DNA of 9,941 nt from Negativicutes bacterium (GCA_031292015.1 JARLHY010000035.1:1-9941); one strand, 5' to 3'. Shown: positions 1 to 7,520, counted from the first letter of the stretch. Notes: generated by a model from the letters alone, not told the origin. A program made the numbers and translations.

Positions 1-16
1 AAGCGCTGCAGCGCTT
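1..16. repeat. 16-bp perfect palindrome at window edge
   Basis: The first 16 bases, AAGCGCTGCAGCGCTT, are their own reverse complement. They lie beyond the operon terminator, outside any gene seen here. The palindrome sits on the window edge, so it may be part of a longer structure such as a hairpin, operator or repeat end. The remaining bases up to the terminator (17-66) show nothing else. Confidence 0.4.
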
Positions 17-66
17 AGAAATGCGGCCTTCGCCACATTACAAAGAGCGCCAACAAATCTACACGT

Positions 67-98
67 AAAAAGGGGTGTGCCTATTGCACACCCCTTTT
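67..98 (-). terminator. Intrinsic terminator of the transporter-racemase-dehydratase operon
   Basis: A perfect 13-bp inverted repeat (68-80 with 86-98) flanks a 5-base loop. On the minus strand the stem is GC-rich in its middle and runs into a T-tract (complement of 67-71). It starts 16 bases past the stop codon of the dehydratase small subunit, so it closes the leftward operon. The A/T symmetry of the stem ends could let it work weakly in the other direction too. Confidence 0.9.
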
Positions 99-113
99 CA
101 ACAGCCGAAATCC

Positions 114-617
114 CTAGTCTTGGCCGTATTCTTTCTTAATCATCGGCTTAATGCCGCCGTTTTTGAGAATCTCCATGACATAGCCGGACAGCGGCTGAGC
201 CTGAAAGGTGACGCCGGTGGTCTCGTCGGTCACCTTGCCGCTGGCCAGGTCCACCGAAACCGTGTCGCCACGCTTCACCACCTCGCCGATGCCTGGGCAG
301 ATCAAGAGCGGGATTCCCAGGTTGATAGCGTTGCGGTAAAAGATCCGGCCGAAGGAATCGGCCAGAATGGCCCCTACCCCCACCGTCTTTAAAGTGACCG
401 CGGCGTGCTCGCGGCTGGAGCCGCAGCCAAAATTGGCTGTAGCCACCACGATGTCGCCAGGCTTGGCTTCCTTGACAAAGGACGGGTCAGCCCCCTGCAT
501 CGCGTGCTGGGCCACAAGATCCGGATCGGTCAGATCCAGGTACTGCCCGGGATAAATCTGGTCTGTGCTGATATTTTCACCGAAAACGAAGGCTTTGCCT
601 CTGATGACGTTATTCAT
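114..617 (-). CDS. Aconitase-superfamily hydro-lyase, small subunit (LeuD-like)
   Basis: 167 aa, the usual size for a stand-alone LeuD-type swivel subunit. It pairs with the LeuC-like large subunit encoded just upstream and supplies residues that bind the substrate's distal carboxylate. Seen in sequence: the family signature FGCGSSREHA (63-72, with the substrate-binding Arg of SSRE at 70) and SFGRIFYRN (88-96). The N-terminal loop after IYPGQ reads YLDL (26-29); this loop is the known specificity-determining segment in LeuD/homoaconitase small subunits, and from memory the leucine and homoaconitase versions differ here. Start: ATG preceded by GAGGTGAGGT; the large-subunit stop (629-631) overlaps that Shine-Dalgarno, so translation is probably coupled. 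It is the last gene before the operon terminator. The fold and pairing are secure, but the substrate is not: context with a racemase and a transporter argues against leucine biosynthesis. Confidence 0.9.
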   Translation of the reverse strand: MNNVIRGKAFVFGENISTDQIYPGQYLDLTDPDLVAQHAMQGADPSFVKEAKPGDIVVATANFGCGSSREHAAVTLKTVGVGAILADSFGRIFYRNAINLGIPLLICPGIGEVVKRGDTVSVDLASGKVTDETTGVTFQAQPLSGYVMEILKNGGIKPMIKKEYGQD

Positions 618-628
618 TCTACCTCACC

Positions 629-1882
629 TCAATCCAGGTATTTTGTCGGATCGACGATCTTCCCTTCCAGCGCGGCGGCGGCCACCGAGGCTGGGGAAGC
701 GACGAAGATCTCGGCCTTGTTGTGGCCCATGCGCCCGGGGAAGTTGCGGCTGGACGCGGTGATGCAGGTTTCCCCGTTGGCGATCATGCCCTGATGCGTT
801 CCGAGGCAAGCCGCGCAGCCGGGGGTGACGAAGGTGGCCCCGGCCTCCACCAGAGCCTGGACATAGCCCTTGTTCATCGCTTCCAGAAAGACCCCTTTCG
901 AGGCCGGTACCACGATAAACCGGGTCCGCGGATGGATGTGTTTGCCTTTCAGTATCCGCACCGCGATTTCAATATCCTCCACCCGTCCGCCGGTGCAGGT
1001 GCCGAGAAAGGCCTGATTCACCGGCTTGCCGAGATAGGCCGTGACGTCGTAGACGTTATCCACGCTGGACGGAGCGGCCAGCTGAGGTTTGAGATCAGAC
1101 ACGTCGAAAGTGTGCTCGGCGGCGTACTGATAACCCGGGTCGGTGGTGAAGATCTCGTAGTCGTGCTTGACTTTGTCCTTCAGGAAAGCCTCTGTGATTT
1201 CATCCGGCTGGATGTAGGCCGTCTTGGCCCCCATCTCGGTGGTCATGTTGCAGAGCGTCATCCGCTGGGCGACACTCAGTTCCTTCAGCACCGGGCCGGT
1301 GAACTCCACGCCCCGGTACACGCCGTAATCTGCCCCCAGGCTGCCGATCACCTTGAGTATGACGTCCTTGGCGAAGACGCCCTTGGGCAGCTTGCCCTCC
1401 AGATTGATGCGGATGATTTCCGGGATCCTAAACCACAGCTGGCCGGTCATCATAATGATCGCCAGGTCGGTGGCGCCCACGCCGGTGCCGAACGCGCCAA
1501 ACGCGCCGTGGGTGGTGGTGTGGGAGTCGGTGATCACCAGCACCATTCCCGGATAGACCAGCCCCTTGTCAGCCAGAATCTGATGACAGACCCCCTGGTC
1601 GACATCCATCAGCAGGTCGATGCCCTGATCCCAGCAGAACTCCCGGAACTGCTTCTGGTTGTCGGCCTGGGTGATGGTCGACGCCGGGGCGTAGTGATCA
1701 AGAAACATGACGATTTTCTTCGGATCATTGACCTTCTTCCCGCCCATCTCGAAGAACGAGCGGACGGTCTGCAGGTACAGGTCGTTGATGCCGGCCAGGT
1801 CCACCTTGCAGTTGACGATTTCGCCGGTGGTTACCGTATTTTTGCCGGCGGCCTTGGCCAGTATTTTCTCGATTGCGTGCAT
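629..1882 (-). CDS. Aconitase-superfamily hydro-lyase, large [4Fe-4S] subunit (LeuC-like; substrate unknown)
   Basis: 417 aa, matching the shorter LeuC/homoaconitase-type large subunits. Hallmarks seen: DSHTTTHG (119-126), GTCTGG with cluster Cys296, and PGCAACLGTH with Cys356 and Cys359, the three ligands of the catalytic [4Fe-4S] cluster. These enzymes reversibly dehydrate or isomerise 2-hydroxy di/tricarboxylates. Family members include 3-isopropylmalate isomerase, homoaconitase, maleate hydratase (D-malate forming) and 2,3-dimethylmalate dehydratase of nicotinate fermentation. It starts at ATG 1882 with GGGAGG (1895-1890) seven bases upstream, 14 bases after the racemase stop. The genes leuA and leuB are absent here, and it shares an operon with a carboxylate transporter and a LarA homologue under a sigma-54 promoter, so I infer a catabolic dehydratase. 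The oxygen-sensitive cluster fits an anaerobe. Confidence 0.92.
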   Translation of the reverse strand: MHAIEKILAKAAGKNTVTTGEIVNCKVDLAGINDLYLQTVRSFFEMGGKKVNDPKKIVMFLDHYAPASTITQADNQKQFREFCWDQGIDLLMDVDQGVCHQILADKGLVYPGMVLVITDSHTTTHGAFGAFGTGVGATDLAIIMMTGQLWFRIPEIIRINLEGKLPKGVFAKDVILKVIGSLGADYGVYRGVEFTGPVLKELSVAQRMTLCNMTTEMGAKTAYIQPDEITEAFLKDKVKHDYEIFTTDPGYQYAAEHTFDVSDLKPQLAAPSSVDNVYDVTAYLGKPVNQAFLGTCTGGRVEDIEIAVRILKGKHIHPRTRFIVVPASKGVFLEAMNKGYVQALVEAGATFVTPGCAACLGTHQGMIANGETCITASSRNFPGRMGHNKAEIFVASPASVAAAALEGKIVDPTKYLD

Positions 1883-1896
1883 ATGCTATCCTCCCG

Positions 1897-3159
1897 TTAG
1901 TTAGAAATAGGAACCGTCAGACTGCCCTGAGGCATGAGAATGATGCTCGGCGAAGGTCCGAGCTTGGCCAGAGCCATCTGCAGCGCCTCGTTGATATCCT
2001 TGGCCGGCGTGAACAGCAGCTCTTTGGCGAAACCGGGCTCCAGGCAGGAGACCAGAATAAACTCCGCCTTTTTCATCAGCCTGGTGACCGCGTAGGCTTT
2101 GTGGGCCCCGATCTGGAAATTGGCCCGCAGCTCGGCCTCGATCCGCTCCGGGGTCTTGTAGTCCCGCATCGTTTTTTCGTACAGGGCCGACCCCGACCCT
2201 TCCACACATTCGCCGAGAACGATGACCACGCCGCCCTGACGCACCGCACCCCAGGCGTTATCCATCGTTTTTTGCAGCTGGTAGACGTTGATATCCTTAG
2301 GATAGCCGCCGCAGGTGGCGATGACGAGGTCGGCCGGTTTGGCGACAGCCGTGCCGTAAACCTGGTCGACAAACTTGCAGCAGGCCAGGTGGGCTTCGAT
2401 ATAGTCACCGGCGAAAACCCCGACAAACTCCTTCTTTTCGTTGAGAACAACGTTGAGCAGGAAAGACGGCCGGCACATCTCGACCCCTTCGATCTGATCA
2501 AGATAGACAGGATTGCCTTCCAGCCTGCCGATGACGGCGTTCTCGTCGAACATCATGCTGTGGTTGTGGCGGATGGTCTCGTACTTGGCGACCCCGGGCA
2601 GCATCGCTTTACGGCCCCCGCCGAAGCCGGAGAAGAAATGGTGCACCACGCTGCCGGTGCAGACGATGTGGTCGGCATCCGCCACCAATCTGTTGAAATA
2701 GACCTCAGTGCCGCGGGAAGTGGTGCCGAAATATTTGAAATCGTCTTCCTTGGCGTTGCTGTTGTACATTCTGACCCGTTTGGCCACCTCCGGACCGACT
2801 TCCTGGGCCATTTCCTCCGGCGGCATATCGCGGTGGGTCCCCAGGGCAAAAATGATGAACATGTCCTTGTCAGGCACACCCACGGCATTGAGTTCATCCA
2901 GCAGAATCGGCATCAGCACATGGCTGTTCGCCACCCGGGTCGGATCATTGACGATGAACGCCACCGTCTGCCCCGGCTTGACAATCTCCCTGAGCGCTTT
3001 GCTCCCCATTGGCTTCCGGATGGCTTCCAGGATCGCCGCCGTAGGATCCGGCAGCACCGGTGTGGGCTTGATCTTCAGTTCGTCGATAACCTTGGCGGAA
3101 TCAAGCTCAAAATCAACATAACCTTTGCCATACTTCAGGGTATACTTTTTTTTGGCCAT
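1897..3159 (-). CDS. LarA-family nickel-pincer 2-hydroxyacid racemase/epimerase
   Basis: 420 aa from the chosen start; LarA proteins are about 425 aa. LarA racemises lactate using a covalently bound nickel-pincer nucleotide, and relatives act on malate and other 2-hydroxyacids. Seen: DPTR (72-75), GTHRD with His109, VHHFFSGFGGGRK with His173/174 and Lys184, RHNH with His198/200, and YQLQK (293-297). These correspond to the LarA residues His108, His174, Lys184 and His200; Lys184 carries the cofactor. The active site therefore looks intact. A 20-residue in-frame extension to 3219 is possible but would lie inside the transporter gene; ATG 3159 has AGGAGG (3174-3169) at ideal spacing and begins the conserved MAKKKYTLKYG. 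No larB, larC or larE cofactor-synthesis gene lies in the window, so the cofactor must be made elsewhere. The neighbouring dicarboxylate-type carrier and hydro-lyase suggest a dicarboxylic hydroxyacid rather than lactate. Confidence 0.9.
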   Translation of the reverse strand: MAKKKYTLKYGKGYVDFELDSAKVIDELKIKPTPVLPDPTAAILEAIRKPMGSKALREIVKPGQTVAFIVNDPTRVANSHVLMPILLDELNAVGVPDKDMFIIFALGTHRDMPPEEMAQEVGPEVAKRVRMYNSNAKEDDFKYFGTTSRGTEVYFNRLVADADHIVCTGSVVHHFFSGFGGGRKAMLPGVAKYETIRHNHSMMFDENAVIGRLEGNPVYLDQIEGVEMCRPSFLLNVVLNEKKEFVGVFAGDYIEAHLACCKFVDQVYGTAVAKPADLVIATCGGYPKDINVYQLQKTMDNAWGAVRQGGVVIVLGECVEGSGSALYEKTMRDYKTPERIEAELRANFQIGAHKAYAVTRLMKKAEFILVSCLEPGFAKELLFTPAKDINEALQMALAKLGPSPSIILMPQGSLTVPISN

Positions 3160-3168
3160 TTTTACTTT

Positions 3169-3174
3169 CCTCCT
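3169..3174 (-). promoter_or_regulatory. Shine-Dalgarno fixing the racemase start
   Basis: AGGAGG on the minus strand lies 9 bases before ATG 3159 and between the transporter stop (3176-3178) and the racemase. It decides in favour of the 420-aa product over the 440-aa in-frame extension. Confidence 0.85.
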
Positions 3175-3175
3175 T

Positions 3176-4579
3176 TTAGAATAATCCCAGAACCTTCCAC
3201 CATACAGAACCCAGTCCAACCCAAATGATCATATTGATGACCGAGACGATGAAGCCCAGCTTCCACCAGGTACCCTGGTCGAGAAAGCCTGCGCCGAAAT
3301 AAATGGGCGACGGCCCGGCCGCATAGTGGGTCAGCGACATGCACAGATTGGACATGAAGGCCAGTGCCAGGGCCACAAGGTAGACCGGCGCGCCGGCGGC
3401 CACGGCCACGGCGGCAAAAGCCGAGTACATGGCCGTGATATGAGCGACAAGACTGGCAAAACCGTAGTGGGCGTACATATACACAATAAGCAGAATGAAG
3501 AAGGCCTGCAGCCAGGGAACCCCGACGATCATGGCACTGACGCTCTGGGCGAACCAGGGGATGAACCCCAGCTTGGCCAGGAAATCGGCCAGGGCGATCA
3601 GACTGCCCATCCAGACCAAAGTATCCCAGGCACCCTTTTCTTCTATTACATCTTTCCATTCGATGACCTGGGTGACCATCATCACCGATACGCCGAGCAT
3701 CGCGACAATCGTCGCGTCCAGCTGGGTAAACTGGGACGTGCTCCAGAGCAAAAGCGCCCCCACGAACACCGTGGCCACGATTTTCTCGCCCCTCGACATC
3801 GGCCCCATCTGGGTCAGCTCGCGGGCTGCGATCTGCTTGGCCTCCGGGGTGTCGGTAATCTCCGGCGGATAGAATTTATACAGGAAAAAGGGGATAACGA
3901 TAAGGGAAACAAGTCCGGGCACAAGCGCAGCCAGGGCCCACAGCCCCCAGCTGATCTCGATCGACAGCGTCTTGGCTGCCAGCATGGCGATCAGAGGATT
4001 CCCCGCCATCGCCGTCATGAACATGGCGGACGTGATCGCGTTGCCCTGGTATTCCGTCTGGATCAAAAAGGCGCCGACCCTGCGGGCGGTGGGTCCCGGT
4101 TCGGACTCAAAGGCGCTGGAAAGGCTGCGGACAATCGGGTAGAGAATTCCTCCGGCCCTGGCGACATTGGACGGGGTAGCCGGCGCGATGATCAGGTCGG
4201 TCAAAACCAGGGTATAGCCGAGTTTCAGCGTACTGTCGCCGAACGCCCGGATCAGAATGTAGGCGATGCGCCGGCCCAGGCCGGTTTTGATAAAGCCTTT
4301 GGCGAACAGAAAAGCGGCCACAATCAGCCAGATGGTGCCGTTGCTGAAGCCGGACAGCGCCTCCGCCGGCTTGAGCACTCCCGCCAGCGCCGAGAAAGTA
4401 ATACTGATAAAGGCCACGGAACCGATCGGGAGCGGCTGAAGGATAAAGCCCAGGATGGTTGCCACAAAAATGGCGAACAGATGCCAGGCCTGCGGTTTGA
4501 GCCCGGCGGGAATCGGGGCGAACCATATCGCCGCACCCACCGCCAGGACAATGAGGCCCCGGGTCAGTTTGCTGTTCAT
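3176..4579 (-). CDS. DASS-family (CitT/TtdT-like) carboxylate transporter
   Basis: 467 aa, a polytopic inner-membrane protein with alternating hydrophobic segments throughout. It resembles the CitT/TtdT branch of the divalent anion:Na+ symporter family, which imports or exchanges citrate, tartrate, malate or succinate. Recognisable blocks: APATPSNVARAGG (132-144), where the family usually has SNT and here reads SNV; AHITAMYS (379-386), the second helical-hairpin substrate motif; and the C-terminal THYAAGPSPIYFGAGF block (417-432) followed by WWKLGFIVS. It starts at ATG 4579 with AGGAGG (4591-4586) six bases upstream. It is the first gene after the sigma-54 promoter, as expected for an uptake step. 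CitT-type proteins often work as antiporters, so it could exchange substrate for the unsaturated dehydratase product; that is inference. The exact substrate cannot be read. Confidence 0.9.
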   Translation of the reverse strand: MNSKLTRGLIVLAVGAAIWFAPIPAGLKPQAWHLFAIFVATILGFILQPLPIGSVAFISITFSALAGVLKPAEALSGFSNGTIWLIVAAFLFAKGFIKTGLGRRIAYILIRAFGDSTLKLGYTLVLTDLIIAPATPSNVARAGGILYPIVRSLSSAFESEPGPTARRVGAFLIQTEYQGNAITSAMFMTAMAGNPLIAMLAAKTLSIEISWGLWALAALVPGLVSLIVIPFFLYKFYPPEITDTPEAKQIAARELTQMGPMSRGEKIVATVFVGALLLWSTSQFTQLDATIVAMLGVSVMMVTQVIEWKDVIEEKGAWDTLVWMGSLIALADFLAKLGFIPWFAQSVSAMIVGVPWLQAFFILLIVYMYAHYGFASLVAHITAMYSAFAAVAVAAGAPVYLVALALAFMSNLCMSLTHYAAGPSPIYFGAGFLDQGTWWKLGFIVSVINMIIWVGLGSVWWKVLGLF

Positions 4580-4616
4580 ACAATTCCTCCTTTCAGCGAT
4601 ATTTCAGAAATAACAA

Positions 4617-4632
4617 TGCAAAAGCCGTGCCA
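4617..4632 (-). promoter_or_regulatory. Sigma-54 (-24/-12) promoter of the catabolic operon
   Basis: The minus strand reads TGGCACG-GCTT-TTGCA. This matches the sigma-54 consensus TGGCACG-N4-TTGCA with the invariant GG and GC separated by exactly 10 bases. The start point would fall near 4606, leaving a leader of about 27 bases with the transporter's Shine-Dalgarno inside it. The divergent gene encodes a sigma-54 activator with an intact GAFTGA loop, so promoter and activator match. Confidence 0.92.
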
Positions 4633-4671
4633 ACAGCCAAAGCTCGTCAACTACAGGCCCGCCGCCAGGGA

Positions 4672-4732
4672 ATGTTGCAGGAATTTTCACGTTGTCCTAG
4701 AATTGTTTTAAAATGTTGCAACATGTTTCAAC
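4672..4732. promoter_or_regulatory. Putative activator binding sites (ATGTTGCA repeats)
   Basis: Three related motifs lie between the divergent genes: a half site ATGTTGCA (4672-4679), a perfect 12-bp palindrome ATGTTGCAACAT (4713-4724), and an overlapping degenerate copy ATGTTTCAAC (4723-4732). The first two are 41 bases apart, about four helical turns, and sit roughly 70 and 110 bases upstream of the predicted sigma-54 start, a normal enhancer distance. The palindrome also overlaps the likely -10 and start point of the regulator, which would allow autorepression. Assignment to this regulator is inferred from position. Confidence 0.6.
4686..4714 (+). promoter_or_regulatory. Possible sigma-70 promoter of the regulator
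   Basis: TTCACG (4686-4691), a 17-base spacer and TAAAAT (4709-4714) form a moderate match to the -35/-10 consensus. The start would fall near 4721, inside the palindrome, giving a short leader that contains the GAGGTGG ribosome binding site. Confidence 0.4.
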
Positions 4733-4744
4733 GAGGTGGCAAAC

Positions 4745-6601
4745 ATGAAAATAGCCTTTCTGGCCCCCGACGACACCATGTATCAGACGGCACTGGCCGT
4801 TTTGGAACCGGGCCACAGCGACATCCTCATCACCAGGGGGCTGTTGAGTAAGGGCGTCGATGTCGCCCGCCAGCTGGTCGCCGACGGCGTGGAAATCATC
4901 ATCACCCGCGGCGGCACCGCCTCAGCCATCAGAAAGAGCGGTCTGGAAGTAAGCGTCGTCGAACTGGTCATCACCGGCTTCGATATCATCCGCACCGTAC
5001 AGCGGGCCAAGCAGTACGGCAGCCGCGTCGCCGTGGTGGCCTTTCAGTCGATGGTTCTGGGTATCGACTGTCTCGGGCCCATCTTGGGCATCGATCTGCG
5101 GCAATACATCATCGACAGCGAATTTGCGGCCGAAGCCAACGTGCTTCGCGCCTTTGCCGACGGCGCCGACGTGGTGGTCGGCGGGGTCATCACCGCCAAA
5201 ACGGCACGGCAGCACGGTCTGCCCGCCATCCTTATCGACAGCGGCGCCGAAGGCATTATCCAGGCCGCCGAGGAAGCCAGGCGCCTCAGTCACGCCCGCC
5301 AGTTGGAAAAGGTCAAGGCCAGCCTGTTCAAGGCCGTTCTCGACTTCGCCCACGAGGGCGTCATCTCCATCGACCAGGAGCGGCGCATCACTGTCTTCAA
5401 TCCGCTGGCCCAGCGCATCACCGGCATCGACGGCAAAAAGGCCGTCGGCCGCGACATCGCCGAAATCTGGCCGGAGCTCAAGCTGGAAAAACTGCTTGCA
5501 ACCGCCAAGGACGATCTGGGCCACATCCTGAGGATCGGCGGCAAGCGGATCGTCTGCAACAAGGTTCCCATCGTCGTCAACGGTCAGGCGGTGGGCGCGG
5601 TGGCCAACTTTCAGGATGTGGGCAAGATTCAGCAGATGGAAGAACGGATCCGGCGGGAGATCTACGCCTCCGGCCATGTCGCCACCTTTACCTTCGACGA
5701 CGTTCTCGGCGCCACGTCTGTCATCCGGGACACCGTCCGCATCGCCAAGGAGTTTGCCGCGGCCCAGTCCGCCGTGCTGATCCTCGGCGAAACCGGCACC
5801 GGCAAAGAAGTGTTCGCCCAGAGCATCCACAATTACAGCCGGCGGGCCAACGGCCCGTTCGTGGCCATCAACTGCGCCGCCCTGCCCGGCCAGATCCTGG
5901 AAAGCGAGTTGTTCGGCTACGTCGGCGGCGCTTTCACCGGCGCCAACCGCGAGGGCAAGCCCGGCCTGTTCGAAGTCGCCCACCGCGGCACCATCTTTCT
6001 TGACGAGATCGCCGAAATGGACTACACCCTCCAGGGCAAACTGCTGCGGGTCCTGCAGGAAAAGAAAGTCGTCCGCCTGGGCAGCGACAAAGTCATCCCT
6101 GTCGATGTGCGGATCATCGCCGCCACCAACCGCCAGCTCAAGCAGTTGGTGGCTGACAACAAGTTCCGGGCCGACCTGTATTACCGCCTGAACGTGCTCC
6201 GTCTGCGCATCCCGCCGCTGCGCGAGCGCACCGGCGACATCGCCGTGTACGCCCGTCATTTCCTCTTTGCCTACGCCGCCAACCGCCGCCTCGCCCTGAC
6301 CGACACCGCCCTTCAGCTCCTCGGCCGCTATCCCTGGCCAGGCAATGTCCGGGAACTGCAGAATACCATCGAACGCATCGCCGTCGTCTGCCCCGGCGAA
6401 ACCGTGGAAGCCGGAATCATCAACCAGCTGCTGGACGACGAACAGGACAACGACCTGGCGGTGCTTATCGCCGGCAATGAAGCCGAAGAAATAAAAAAAG
6501 CCCTCACCGCCAGCCGCGGCAAGTACGGCGAAGCCGCCAAACTCCTGGGGATCAGCCGTTCCACCCTCTGGCGCAGACTACGCGGTCTGGGACTCAAATA
6601 G
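4745..6601 (+). CDS. Sigma-54-dependent transcriptional activator (PrpR_N-PAS-AAA+-Fis HTH)
   Basis: 618 aa. Residues about 1-175 form a PrpR_N sensor domain, the periplasmic-binding-like fold of propionate regulators that binds small organic acids. A PAS domain follows at about 193-300. The AAA+ domain carries Walker A GETGTGKE (348-355), the sigma-54-contacting loop GAFTGA (395-400) and Walker B FLDE (418-421). A Fis-type helix-turn-helix occupies about 593-615 ([17 protein letters not shown]). All key motifs are intact, so it should be a functional enhancer-binding protein. I chose ATG 4745 over the in-frame GTG 4736 because GAGGTGG (4734-4740) then acts as the Shine-Dalgarno and overlaps the GTG. 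It is divergent from the operon, whose promoter is sigma-54 type, so it is almost certainly that operon's activator. The ligand is probably the pathway substrate or an intermediate. Confidence 0.93.
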   Translation: MKIAFLAPDDTMYQTALAVLEPGHSDILITRGLLSKGVDVARQLVADGVEIIITRGGTASAIRKSGLEVSVVELVITGFDIIRTVQRAKQYGSRVAVVAFQSMVLGIDCLGPILGIDLRQYIIDSEFAAEANVLRAFADGADVVVGGVITAKTARQHGLPAILIDSGAEGIIQAAEEARRLSHARQLEKVKASLFKAVLDFAHEGVISIDQERRITVFNPLAQRITGIDGKKAVGRDIAEIWPELKLEKLLATAKDDLGHILRIGGKRIVCNKVPIVVNGQAVGAVANFQDVGKIQQMEERIRREIYASGHVATFTFDDVLGATSVIRDTVRIAKEFAAAQSAVLILGETGTGKEVFAQSIHNYSRRANGPFVAINCAALPGQILESELFGYVGGAFTGANREGKPGLFEVAHRGTIFLDEIAEMDYTLQGKLLRVLQEKKVVRLGSDKVIPVDVRIIAATNRQLKQLVADNKFRADLYYRLNVLRLRIPPLRERTGDIAVYARHFLFAYAANRRLALTDTALQLLGRYPWPGNVRELQNTIERIAVVCPGETVEAGIINQLLDDEQDNDLAVLIAGNEAEEIKKALTASRGKYGEAAKLLGISRSTLWRRLRGLGLK

Positions 6602-6614
6602 GACTTTTTCGCTA

Positions 6615-6644
6615 TCGACTAACCAGTCACTTTCGTTATATAAT
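6615..6644 (+). promoter_or_regulatory. Sigma-70-like promoter for the beta-lactamase-fold gene
   Basis: A perfect TATAAT (6639-6644) lies 18 bases downstream of TCGACT (6615-6620), a partial -35 match. It sits in the short gap after the regulator stop and about 30 bases before the next start codon, so the downstream gene probably has its own transcript. Confidence 0.55.
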
Positions 6645-6675
6645 AAGTCTGTACCAATTTCGGGGAGTGACTGTG

Positions 6676-7443
6676 ATGAAAAAACTGCTTATTTCCGGCC
6701 TCATTTTCAGCTTGCTTTCCTGCTCCGCGGCCTTCGCCGCCCCCAACCCGGCCCAGGAAATCATCAACGACGTGAAAAACTTCAACGGCAAGGCCGGCGT
6801 TTACGCCATGAACCTGAAATCCGGACGGTCCCTGGCCTACAACGACGACGTCGTCTTTCCCACCGCCTCCACCAGCAAGCTGGTCGTAGCCCTCGCGGTC
6901 TACAAATATCTGTACTCTGCCGCCCCCCAGGACAAGCGCGACCTGTACGACAGAGACGTGGAAGCCATGATCACCGTCAGCGACAACGACTCTTTCGCCG
7001 AACTCCTGGGCGAACTCGACGCCAGCAAGCCTGAGGCCCTGAGTCTGGTGCTGAAGGATCTGCGGCTGAAAAGGACCCTCATACATAGCGAGACGGCCTT
7101 CAAGAGCTTCGGCTACCACAGCGTCACCACCCCCCGCGAGATGGCCAACGTCATGGAGACCCTGTACCGTGACCGCTACCTCGGCAAACCGCGCTCCACC
7201 GCCCTGAAGGATGAGCTGGCCAACACCATCTTTCATGACGAGATTCCCCGCTACATGCTCACAAAGGTGATGCACAAAGTCGGCGAACTGGACAATGTCC
7301 TGTGCGACGTCGGCATCGTCGACGACGGCAAGGACCAGATCCTCATCAGCATCTACACCACCAGCACCAACCCGGATACCTACGCCAGCGACTTCATCGC
7401 CACCACCTCGGCCAAGCTCTACAACGCCCTGCGCAAGAAATAA
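6676..7443 (+). CDS. Exported class A beta-lactamase-fold serine hydrolase-like protein
   Basis: 255 aa. Residues 1-21 form a signal peptide (MKK, hydrophobic core, AFA|AP cleavage site); LLSC at 13-16 is a weak alternative lipobox, so lipidation is possible. Motifs of the penicillin-recognising fold: STSK (65-68, nucleophile Ser65 and Lys68), SDN (102-104), and KVG (201-203) in the KTG position. TTPRE (151-155) matches the conserved segment after the omega loop. When aligned on RL-K/D-R (130-133), the position of the class A general-base Glu appears to be Leu135, and the Ser65-to-SDN distance is shorter than in TEM-like enzymes. A cell-wall peptidase/esterase or a divergent relative is therefore more likely than a true resistance enzyme. 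Start: GGGGAG (6662-6667) serves ATG 6676 better than in-frame GTG 6667 or 6673. The Dabb gene follows after 77 bases without an obvious terminator. Confidence 0.8.
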   Translation: MKKLLISGLIFSLLSCSAAFAAPNPAQEIINDVKNFNGKAGVYAMNLKSGRSLAYNDDVVFPTASTSKLVVALAVYKYLYSAAPQDKRDLYDRDVEAMITVSDNDSFAELLGELDASKPEALSLVLKDLRLKRTLIHSETAFKSFGYHSVTTPREMANVMETLYRDRYLGKPRSTALKDELANTIFHDEIPRYMLTKVMHKVGELDNVLCDVGIVDDGKDQILISIYTTSTNPDTYASDFIATTSAKLYNALRKK

Positions 7444-7520
7444 ACGCTTATCAAACGGTCCCAATTCGGTCACACTACGACAGACAGGGCATGTCAAATC
7501 AGTGTTAGGGAGGCAATCAC

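Noticed and set aside
114..1882. Leucine biosynthesis leuCD
   Set aside because: No leuA or leuB accompanies it, and operon partners and sigma-54 control point to catabolism; the substrate was left open.
3160..3219. 20-residue N-terminal extension of the LarA homologue
   Set aside because: It would run through the transporter stop codon and its own Shine-Dalgarno; MAKKKYTLKYG at 3159 is the better start.
722..4711. Long plus-strand reading frames opposite the operon (for example 722-1900, 1873-3228, 3326-4711)
   Set aside because: They are antisense shadows of the GC-rich operon genes: His/Arg/Gly/Asp-rich translations with no domain resemblance, while the minus-strand frames carry clear family motifs and ribosome binding sites.
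4922..6259. 445-residue minus-strand frame opposite the sigma-54 activator
   Set aside because: It is antisense to a gene with intact Walker A, GAFTGA and Walker B motifs; the translation shows no recognisable domain.
6619..7497. 292-residue minus-strand frame opposite the beta-lactamase-fold gene
   Set aside because: It is a Gly/Val/Asp-rich shadow; the plus strand has a signal peptide, SxxK and SDN motifs, a promoter and a Shine-Dalgarno.
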